50,796 nucleotides of DNA from Ophiosphaerella korrae (Eukaryota > Ascomycota > Dothideomycetes > Pleosporales > Phaeosphaeriaceae), in NCBI GenBank assembly GCA_028456385.1, contig JALNQF010000301.1, positions 1 through 50,796 on the forward strand, given 5' to 3'. The first letter of the stretch is position 1. Each line of letters opens with the position of its first letter. The notes beneath the pieces are model-generated. The model was given only the letters and a program-made list of their open reading frames with translations. It had not been told where the DNA came from and did no database searches. This document shows positions 33,379 to 41,819 of the stretch, in pieces. A program made the position numbers and the translations under genes.

Positions 33379-33594
33379 TCATACTTAGAAGAAATTTCCT
33401 TAGCTAACAATAAAGTATTTCGCTTTTGATGGGAGAGTCCTGTAACCTACTAAAAAGGCCGTCTTTCCCTAATCTATGTAGTGCTTTGCCTCACTCCCGC
33501 ACACAGCTTTCCTACTACGCCTTAGCTCTATTGTCAACGACGTAAGCTAAAGCCATCAAGGCGATCTACCGTTTAGGATCGGGCCGCAGTGAAA

Positions 33595-33713
33595 TACAAG
33601 GGGGGTGCAAGAGCGGGTGGATCAGTAAATCTTCTCCCAAAATCGACGACTTTTCATACAAATTTTATCAGTGCGCAAGACCTACCGGAACCCCGTTCTT
33701 GCACCCCCTTGTA
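33595..33713 (+). mobile_element. MITE copy A, 119 bp
   Basis: Begins TACAAGGGGGGTGCAAGA and ends in the matching TCTTGCACCCCCTTGTA, so it has terminal inverted repeats starting CAAGGGGGG with TA on both sides. The inner part has no coding capacity. It is the reverse complement of copy B, 40 bp to the right. Confidence 0.85.
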
Positions 33714-33753
33714 AAGTTACCGAAAGACCCACCTCATTCGGCCCGTCCCGCAC

Positions 33754-33873
33754 TACAAGGGGGGCACAAGAACGGGGTTCCGGTAGGTCTTGCGCACTGA
33801 TAAAATTTGTATGAAAAGTCATCGATTTTGGGAGAAGATTTACTGATCCACCCGCTCTTGCACCCCCCTTGTA
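33754..33873 (-). mobile_element. MITE copy B, 120 bp, inverted relative to copy A
   Basis: Reads almost exactly as the reverse complement of 33,595-33,713, including the shared inner GGTTCCGGTAGGTCTTGCG stretch. Only a few differences are visible (for example ATCGAC against ATCGAT). The two copies could fold into a hairpin with arms of about 119 bp and a 40-nt loop. Confidence 0.85.
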
Positions 33874-33875
33874 TC

Positions 33876-33988
33876 ATTCAACAACACCTCGATCCTACTT
33901 CGGTCTATTTTGTTTTAGTAGCCACGAGGTGAGGGCTTATTCGGTACACCTTCGGAGGAAATACAGCTACTCAGTTTTCTTCGAGAGA
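33876..33988 (+). repeat. Direct repeat, left copy
   Basis: ATTCAACAACACCTCGATCC and the following 90 bp recur at 35,464-35,578 in the same orientation with C/T and G/A differences. The two copies stand on either side of the TIR element at 34,010-35,449. Confidence 0.75.
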
Positions 33989-34009
33989 ATCTTGAGGCTT
34001 AGACTTCTA

Positions 34010-35449
34010 CGGAGGTGCCTTTCAAAAGTCCGTCCCCACCCCCTCCGGGAATAAGCCACATGCGCCACAATCTCAATTCAATTGCCTCTCCGATATCTAC
34101 CAATATTCCTCCCTTCCTTGTACATATTCCTACCTTCTAGCTCAATAATATTCTAAATATATTTCGGAATAGACTTAATCTAAGCATATATTTTATCTTG
34201 AAACAGGTCTTTCTAATACTTCTCCTAGATATAGATTACCTTAGCCCTATTCTTTAGTACCCCCTTCTTTGTAGTACTTTACTTTATCTATAGATAACAA
34301 AGCTTAAAAGTATTAAGATTAGGTAAGTTTCTATTCTAAAAGAACTTTTAGATCTTATATTAATTATAAGTAGATACTTTATCTACTAATATAATTATTC
34401 TAGGCTATATAGTTAGATACTCTTTAGTAAAAGAGAATAACTTAGGGAGAAGACTAACTATCTAGTAATAATACTAATTAATCCCTAAGCCTTTACCTAG
34501 CTTAAGCGTCCTATTTATTATATCCTACTTCTATTAAGGCTTTTAACCTCGCTTATTCTATTAACTAGGGTAGTATATACTATTCTTAAGCTCCTATTAT
34601 TCCTCTATTAAGGGCTTAAGTTCCTAGTTTAGTTCCCTAATATAGAGAGAAGTAGCCTCTTTCTCTATATTTATCTCTAGTATCTAGTAGTAATATAGGC
34701 GCTTTTTATTATTTATAAAGTACTCCTAAAATATAAACTTAGAATTGTCTTTTTACTTTATATAAATAGAGTTACCGATAAAGGGTTTATCTATCTCTAA
34801 ATTCTATATTTACTATTTCTATAAAGAAGGATAATAGATATTATATTTAAATAAATAAGATTCTTCTAGTCCTAAATTATCTAATTCTTATATAAGAGAT
34901 ACTACTTAAGCTATTCTTTTATTATCTTTGTTACAAACCTAGGCTTCTTTATTATCTTTATCTTCTTAAATATTACTTTGTATAAGACTTACTATACTAT
35001 TATAGCTAATATTCAGATACTATCTTAACTAAGTTTACTAGTAAGGTTAGTATAAGACTTCTCCCTACTATAGTAGTTATAGTATATAGCCTTATTATTT
35101 CTTTCTATAACCTAATTTTACTTTAATAGCTAGCTAGAATAATAGCTTAAGTAGGCGCTTCTAAGGGTTAAAGGTACGTTAAATTGCTTATCTATATATT
35201 AAGTTATTTACGTACTTAATAATACCTATTGTAAAAGTAATCCTATTATTTAGCTTACTAGAAGCCTTTAATGCAACGACTAATGCGCAGGTAGCTATAT
35301 TATAAGGTATTGTATAGAGAAGAATCGAGCAAAAGAGAGGAATAAGATTAAGCATTTGAGGCCACGTCAGCGGCTAATTGAATTCAGATTGTAGCGCATA
35401 TAGCTTATTCTAGGAGGGGGTAAGAACAAACTTTTGAAAGCTACCTCCG
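34010..35449. mobile_element. RIPped DNA transposon, 1.44 kb, with TIRs
   Basis: Left end CGGAGGTGCCTTTCAAAAG and right end CTTTTGAAAGCTACCTCCG are inverted repeats extending about 50 bp, including CCCCCTCC.GGAATAAG. TA precedes the left end (34,008-34,009) and follows the right end (35,450-35,451), so this is a Tc1/mariner-type insertion. The interior is AT-rich, full of stops and heavily RIPped. No transposase frame can be read, although the length fits one short transposase gene. The terminal repeats have kept a much more normal composition than the interior. Confidence 0.75.
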
Positions 35450-35463
35450 TACACATCTTGCTT

Positions 35464-35578
35464 TATTCAACAATACCTCGATCCTATCTCGGTCTATCCT
35501 GTTTCAGTAGCTATAGTGAGAGGGCTTATTCGGTATACCTTCGGAGCAATTACAACTTGCTTAGTTTCTTCGATAGAC
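35464..35578 (+). repeat. Direct repeat, right copy
   Basis: Same sequence as 33,876-33,988 (ATTCAACAATACCTCGATCC at the start, TTCTTCGA near the end). It precedes the ATP phosphoribosyltransferase gene by about 175 bp, so it may lie within that gene's upstream region. Confidence 0.75.
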
Positions 35579-35752
35579 CTTATATATTATCTCTTCAGGG
35601 ATAAAGTATGCACATATAAAGATCAAAATAAATTTGCCTAACTCTAAGCTAAGAAGTTTATTGGAATTGTTATAATTTTATTCTAGTTACATATACTCTC
35701 CTTACTAGTAAAATTATAAAGATTTCTACAATCCTCTTCACCATTAGGCAGT

Positions 35753-36848
35753 ATGAAGGGCCGTCTGTTATTCGCGGTTCCCAAGAGTATATGGTTCTCT
35801 CTCAGCTCTTTCCCAGGGATCGCTAACGCAACATATAGAGGGCCGCCTCTATCAGGCCTCCTTAGACCTCCTTCAAGGTTCAGACATTCAGTTCCACCGC
35901 CACCCACGACTTGACATTGCGTTTGTTAAGAACCATCCACTCGCTATTGTATTTCTCCCAGCTGCAGATATCCCTATGTTCGTTAGCGAAGGGCGAGTGG
36001 ATTTGGGTATAACAGGAAGAGACCAAGTAGCGGAGTACGAGTGCGTACAGCCACCTACAGAAGCATCTGGTATTAAAGAGGTGCTTAATTTGGGCTTTGG
36101 GGAGTGTAGACTACAAGTTCAAGTACCCCGAAATGGCTCGTTGATCAGAGCAGAAGATCTAATCGGCAAGGTTGTTATTACTAGCTTTACAAACCTCACA
36201 GAGAAGTACTTCCAGATGCTGGAGGTGCAACATGGAGGCGGTATAAACGGAGCGTCGGATAGCGTAGGAAAGCCGAAGACTACCATCAAATTTGTTAGCG
36301 GAAGTGTGGAGGCTGCCTGTGCACTTGGCGTCGCAGATGGTATTGTCGATTTGGTTGAGTCCGGTGAGGTACTTAACAATTCAATCTTTGCGGTCCAAAC
36401 AGCCTCTATATAGAAATTGCTGACTTTGTAGACCATGCACGCTGCAGGTTTAGGAGCTATAGCAACGGTTCTCGAGTCAACCGCTATTCTCATTAAATCG
36501 AAGCATCCATCTAATCCTAAGCTTGTTGACCTTATTACAGCTAGAATTAGGGGTGTAATAAGTACGTGGTGATCAACCGGCAACAACTTGCATATTAATA
36601 ACATCTATGTAGCTACACAGAAGTACGTACTGTGCAAGTACAATATCGAACGTGCCAAGCTTGCTACCGCTTGCAAGACTACCCCTGGCCAAAGAGCGCC
36701 GACGATTAAAGCATTGGAAAAAGACGGTTGGGTAGCAGTGTCTGTAATGGTATTAAAGAAGCAAATCGCGATCGTTATGGACCAGCTAACTGAATCTGGA
36801 GCGTGCGATATTATGATTATAAAGATCGATAATTCGAGGATGACTTGA
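35753..36848 (+). CDS. HIS1: ATP phosphoribosyltransferase (HisG, long form)
   Basis: Catalyses ATP plus PRPP to phosphoribosyl-ATP, the first step of histidine synthesis. Four exons: 35,753-35,786, 35,839-36,368, 36,432-36,561 and 36,613-36,848. The introns (52, 63 and 51 nt) begin GTATAT, GTACTT and GTACGT and end TAG, the first with a perfect GCTAACG branch site. Splicing gives 309 aa, each join restoring family sequence (VPK/KGRLY, VESGE/TMHAAGL, GVI/TTQKYVL). Visible motifs: LAIVFLPAADIP, VDLGITGRDQV, LGFGECRLQVQVP and the PRPP-binding VADGIVDLVESGET. The C-terminal part with TPGQRAPTI and GWVAVSVMV is the regulatory, histidine-sensing domain of the long form. One oddity is His for the usual Arg in TMHAAG (a CGC-to-CAC type change). 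The N-terminus is a few residues shorter than in yeast. Whether it is the only HIS1 copy or a paralogue cannot be seen here. Confidence 0.9.
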
Positions 36849-37295
36849 GCTAGTATAACGCGACTGAATGATGTTTACTTTACGTTCAGAAAGCGGAAGA
36901 GCAGAAATAATTAGTAACTTCGAATTGAGACTATTTTGTATTGCGCAAATCGGATTACGGTCTTATCCCCCTTCTGCTATGTTGTGCCTTCGATGAGGAG
37001 ACTGATTACAACAAACTCCTGAGTTGTGCTCTTGAACGACGGACTAACCAAAGTCGTCCATAACTTGTTCTTTTGTAAAGCAGGGCTTCTTCGGTCAAAT
37101 TCAGCAAGAGAAATGTTAAATCACCTCGCAGGCGATGCAAGATGATGTAGTTATTCTAAGCCAATCTTAGCATCTTGACGAAAAAGACCAAAGTTAATGA
37201 CAGCTACCTAAACAGCGTAGCAGTGCAGCCTAATAGAACAACGCAACACAACGACAACGACGCGATAGAAACAAGCATGGTGGAACATGACATCT
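36849..37295. other. Intergenic with a MITE-arm remnant
   Basis: The 3' region of the HIS1-type gene, about 450 bp of normal composition without an open frame. At about 36,961-36,998 it resembles one arm of the MITE at 33,196-33,378. No second arm was found, so it is a degenerate piece. Confidence 0.45.
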
Positions 37296-38439
37296 AACGT
37301 GGTTTACAAGTGAGTGACACCCCACCAACTTTGTGCACCCATCTTGTCTCAACTCACAATGGCTCAACGCCACGCTACTCAGTCAACTTCAGATGAAGCC
37401 GATATTCAGCTTGATATCTCATCTATCAACTCAAACTAGATTCAAGGTAATAGGTGAGCTGCAGCAGTCTTTCAAGTATCTGAAGCAATGCTGCGTCGCC
37501 GACGCGATTGCCAGCCCAACTCAAAGAGGCTCGGCCAGCTAGAGGAAGAGGTAATGGTCGATCATATCCTCAATCTAGATTCTCGTGGTTTTGCCCCAAC
37601 TCTGGCTGCTGTGCGTGAGATGGCTGATAAGCTACTCGCTCAGCGTAGAGCCAGTCCTATCGGCATCCACTGGGCGCGCAACTTTGTCAAGCGTACAGAC
37701 AGTCTTACGACGCGTTTCAATCGCCTATATAATAAGCAGCGAGCCTTATGTGAAGGCCTGGCTACTATAAGTAGCTGGTATGAGCTGGGGCAGCACACAA
37801 GAACTACCCTAGCTCTACCAGAGGCTCCCTGGGTAGCTTGTACGTCGGCATAAGAGCTCGTCGCCAGAATCGATTATTGCCGCAATCAATCAATTTAAAA
37901 AGGAGGCTCATAGAATAATGCTGACAGCTGAGTTACTAAGTACCTAGAACACTGATCTTATACAAGGGTGGTGCAGGCGCGGATTGTTTTGTGGGCCTCA
38001 TGCACAGACATATTTTGTATGGATGGTCGGGGGCCCACAAAACAATCCGCACCTGCGCCACCCTTGTACGAGCCAATAAGGCAGCCAACAAGCGTAGATC
38101 ACGGAAGAAGAAGCTGATTCAGAAGGGTGGGACCTTAGCAAAGGGACAAGGAGAGGATATAATTGCTTAGATAGAGGCTAGGCAGCAGGAAGGTTATAAA
38201 CGGCGTCAAGATGGAGAGAGCACTGGCCAGAGTCGCCAGGCTCGCGCGGCTATAAGAGGTATAGAGAGACTGGGCACAGCTCACGTATGTGTAAGAAAGA
38301 TAGAGAAGCTACTGCTTGATTTATTATATAAATAGATACTCTCTACTCTACTACGTTGTTGAGTTGTACGCTTGAATAGGTGCGCAAAGTTGGTGGGGTG
38401 TCACTCGCTTGTACGCGTCACTCGCTTGTAAACCACGTT
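37296..38439 (+). mobile_element. Internally deleted pogo/Fot1-type transposon
   Basis: Terminal inverted repeats: left AACGTGGTTTACAAGTGAGT onward to CCAACTTTG at 37,297-37,340; right the complement at 38,379-38,439, with a 17-bp direct duplication (CGTCACTCGCTTGTA type) inside. From the ATG at 37,360 a transposase head reads with TAG and TGA (fitting CAG and CGA), then a CENP-B-type domain open over 37,488-37,853 (DSRGFAPTLAAVREMADKLL, GIHWARNFVKR). After about 37,860 it jumps to a coiled, basic tail (RRSRKKKLIQKGGTLAKGQG) at 38,093-38,152. The DDE catalytic core is missing, so the element is non-autonomous. A MITE sits inside it at 37,961-38,068. Confidence 0.82.
37961..38068. mobile_element. 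MITE, 108 bp, nested in the pogo element
   Basis: Nearly palindromic: TACAAGGGTGGTGCAGGCGC at the left, its complement at the right, continuing inward through GGATTGTTTTGTGGGCC. TA ends on both sides. The outer TACAAGGG.GGTGCA matches the MITE pair at 33,595-33,873, so they belong to one superfamily even though the inner parts differ. It interrupts the tail of the relic transposase frame. Confidence 0.88.
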
Positions 38440-38655
38440 GTCGTAAATATACTACCCTGTCTAGCCGAAATTGTAAGTTAATATCTGTTTATATTGATTG
38501 AAACTTATGCCTTAGATGTAGGTTTGGTTCGTCTTCATCTGCCCGATGCCTGTTATTGTCGTCAGTCTGTCCTTCGCCATCTAGATTCTTTTTACTTATC
38601 AGAGCAAGAATAGTACGTCACCTAGAGACCTCTCTTCTGTAATAAGGATGTCCTC
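38440..38655. other. Short stretch after the pogo element
   Basis: No open frame of interest. On the minus strand, traces of coding-like sequence (EDILITEERSLGDVL) continue those of 38,656-38,946, so the stretch may belong to the same old minus-coded element. Confidence 0.3.
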
Positions 38656-38946
38656 TTAGACAGATACTATTCGCCTTAGGATAGGCGTGGAACTTTCGCT
38701 TATCTTTGTGCATAGTATATAATAATTCAATAGCTCCTCTATGTTTACTCTATTCATCCGATTAGCTAATTTGTTCGCTAACCTTATCCTTACATCCAAA
38801 CTCGATTTGGTTCGACAACCTACTATGTTTACATAAGAAGGACCTAATTCCACAGGACTAGTGCTTAACGACCTAGCTTGTAGACCCGGACGTAGATATT
38901 GCCGTAACTCCGGTACAAAGTTTAGTACTAGCACATGTATATCCAC
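38656..38946 (-). CDS. Unassigned 96-aa ORF, possibly retroelement relic
   Basis: Minus-strand ORF starting near MDIHVLVLNFVPELRQYL and ending in PILRRIVSV. It has no domain I recognise. It follows, on the same strand, the 27-bp tandem repeat whose best frame encodes VETNKAEVD units, and that frame meets stops just before this ORF. The likely reading is a decayed retroelement polyprotein with frameshifts, not a host gene. Confidence 0.3.
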   Translation of the reverse strand: MDIHVLVLNFVPELRQYLRPGLQARSLSTSPVELGPSYVNIVGCRTKSSLDVRIRLANKLANRMNRVNIEELLNYYILCTKISESSTPILRRIVSV

Positions 38947-38974
38947 AGATCTGCATATGTATAAACGCTCTCCC

Positions 38975-39105
38975 CTTCGGTCGTATTAGTCTCAACATCG
39001 ACTTCGGCCTTATTAGTCTCAACATCGACTTCGGCCTTATTAGTCTCAACATCGACTTCGGCCTTATTAGTCTCAACATCAACTTCGGCCTTATTAGTCT
39101 CAACA
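38975..39105 (-). repeat. 27-bp tandem repeat, about 4.9 copies
   Basis: The unit on the plus strand is CTTCGGCCTTATTAGTCTC followed by AACATCGA. Copies at 38,975, 39,002, 39,029, 39,056 and 39,083 are almost identical, so the expansion is recent and has not been RIPped. The length is nine codons. On the minus strand one frame gives VETNKAEVD repeated, the other MLRLIRPKS repeated. The first looks like a real acidic repeat in a longer frame (GGALIVETNK before it, GESVYTYADLW after it). Confidence 0.85.
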
Positions 39106-39106
39106 A

Positions 39107-41179
39107 TTAAAGCTCCACCTATAGGATTTTAGCGGATTTGCTTTTCAAATAGGGTACTGTAAGGGTACAAGGAGAGAGCATAAACGGACTAGGACCTACT
39201 TTTATACACGGAGCATCGAAGCGCATAGAATCTAACACAAATACAGTATAATTCATATACAATTTTGGACGTTCAAAATAGCGTATAGCCTCTACGAGCC
39301 TAGAGGATAGCCGAGCAACGTTCCCTTATATTAAAGTATTACTCCTAGATTTTATCAGTATTACCTCTCTCTTACTCCTTATTAATATACGTAATAAGCT
39401 CTTCTTTTATCTTTAGGAATCTCTTCTATATATCCCTAATAGGGTTAAGATCTAGAAAGTTAGTGAGCTTCTACAGAGTTAGCGAGCTTCTAGAAAGTTA
39501 GCGAGCTTCTAGAGAGTTAGCGAGCTACTAGAGTAACCTAATAGCTCTCTTATAAAGAGCTATCTTTATAACTAAAGCTCTATAAGATAAAGCTCTATCC
39601 TATATACGTAGCCTATTACTAATACTAATATAATAGATCTTATACTCTTACTTAAAGCTTTATATAAGAATAAGAATATACTAGATAGATAAGGTAGAGT
39701 TAATATTCCTATAGATTTCTCCTTTATATATAAATAAAAGGTATTTAAAGCTATCTCTACTTATATAAGCCTATACTATTATATAGATATAGTCCTTAAA
39801 CTTAAAGACGTAAAAACTTAGATAATACTTTTCTTCTAGTTATTAAGTTATATATACCTTCTTTCTACTTACTCGAAATAATACTTTATCTAACTAGATA
39901 ATTCTACTCTATATATATTAAGGCTAGCTTTAGTAAATATCTACTAAGTAGAGCTAGTTACTAAAATCCTAAGGTATAAGTAGAAGTTTCTTTATTATTA
40001 CTTATTAATTATAATTATCTTTATTAAAGAGCTTTTATAAGTATAGATTTATTAATATTAATTTTAAACTTATAAGTAATTTTTCTTAGAAGCTATAGTG
40101 TATAAAATAAAGTACTATTAGAAAAAGATATTAGAGAGAAGTAGCTAGCTATATAGCTTCTAAAAAGTTAACTAGCTATAAGTATACTAGTAAAGAGATT
40201 TATTTAGGATATTAAGTTCTCTTAATCTTTTTATTAGGGGTTAATAGGAGGAATCTTAGTATCTAAATATAGCCTAGTCTCTAATATAGCTTAGTAACTA
40301 GACTAGTACTAGTTAGGTTAGGTATTACTAATAATCTATTCCCTTCTTTATTAACTAGAGTTAAACTACTATAAACTCCTACTTAACTAATTACTATACT
40401 TTAGTAATATATATACTATATACTACTAGTTATAGCTAACTAGCTATTAACTCTCTTTTTAGCTTAGTTTTTTAGTATATTATATTATTACCCTTTTTAA
40501 GTATAATAAGCTATTACTATAGTATAGCGAATATATATACGTATACTCTTAATAGGTATAGTTATATTTATATATATTAGAAGCTATCTATTATTATAAC
40601 AAGTAAATTTAGTACGTTGTAGAGAAAGTCAAAGATCTATTAACTATCTATAATCTTAGCTCGAGTTAATTATATATAGCTAACTAAGCTTAATAACCTC
40701 GGTTTTCTTAGCTCTCTATAGGGTTCTTAAGAGTATACTAGAGAAGCCTAAACTAAGCTTAAATTAGTTACGATATATATTTATATAGTATAGTAAGTCT
40801 TTAAATAGTTTTTAATATACTCTTAAATTACTTAAGCTCTTTTTTATTTATTTTTATAATTAGTTTATTTTATAAAATATATAGCTCTTAATTCTTTTAT
40901 AACTACTCTAATTTATATTCTTTTTATTTTTTTATTTTTTTATTTTCTATATTTTACCTAATTATTATTTTTAATTAAATTTTAAGCTTCTTTATTTTAG
41001 CGTCTTAGAAATTAAGTTTATATTGTATTTATTTTATAATTTAAATAATATAATTAAAAAAATCTAATTTAGATATAGATATATACTAACTAAAAGTACT
41101 AATAGTTTTAATTAAAACCTAAATTCTTATATAGTACTTAGTTTTTAACTACTATAGTATTTTTAGTAGTAATAGTACT
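39107..41179. repeat. RIPped AT-rich block, left part
   Basis: Base composition falls to the level of the first 10 kb from about 39,330 on. No open frames. Contains the 19-bp tandem repeat at 39,455-39,530. No element ends were recognised apart from the LTR that begins at 41,180. Confidence 0.65.
39455..39530. repeat. 19-bp tandem repeat, four copies
   Basis: Four units of AAAGTTAGCGAGCTTCTAG type (39,455; 39,474; 39,493; 39,512), differing by single bases. The unit length equals that of the repeat at 16,882-17,025, but the sequence is not obviously the same. Confidence 0.8.
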
Positions 41180-41819
41180 TGTTAGATTTAAAGGAAGTTA
41201 TAGTAGATTAATAAAAAGGCTTTTTCGTAATAGCTATATAAGGGCCTTGTTAGAGAGGGATACAAAGGCTTTTAGAAGTACTCTTTTTTAGATTAATTAC
41301 CTATAACTTAAAAACACTAGGTATAAATTAAAGAGATTAATTGTTTTATCCTCTATCTATAGCCTTATACTCTATCTATATATCTACGCTATAGTAGTCT
41401 TAGCTAGGTCTCTTAAGATAGTAGTAAGCTAGATCCTTAGTACTTATTCTATTAAGGTGCTAGTCCCTTTATTATATTAGTTATCTAACGTAGTCTATCT
41501 CCTTGTATATAAGATCCTTTATCTAGTTCCTTTATTTATAAAGGTTAAGGCTACGATCTTTTTAGCTATAGTAGAGTTAGTAGCTTAGTAATTATTACGC
41601 TCGTACGCTAAGCTAATTAAATCGCTATACTAGCTTAAGTAAGCTAATTAATAGATTCTAGGTACACCTAGAATCTATTACGCTTCTCTACGCACTTACT
41701 ATTATATATCTAATTACGTATCTAATTATATATATAATTATATATCTAATTATATATATAATTATATATCTAATTATATATTATATCTAATTGTATAACT
41801 TATCTAATATACCCCTTTA
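41180..41819 (-). repeat. RIPped LTR, right bracket of the gene island
   Basis: Same orientation as 15,660-16,191 and inverted relative to 9,690-10,251. Starts TGTTAGATTTA (preserved copy: TGTCAGATTTG) and ends TATCTAATA (preserved copy: ATCTGACA). Differences from the preserved copy are nearly all C to T and G to A. It is about 110 bp longer because TATCTAATTATATA-type units have expanded at 41,702-41,800. The sequence after it is the inverted counterpart of 9,090-9,689. Confidence 0.78.

Noticed and set aside
35753..36612. HIS1 as a pseudogene with insertions and stops
   Set aside because: The extra segments at 35,787-35,838, 36,369-36,431 and 36,562-36,612 are introns with proper ends. 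Removing them gives one 309-aa frame that matches the HisG family.
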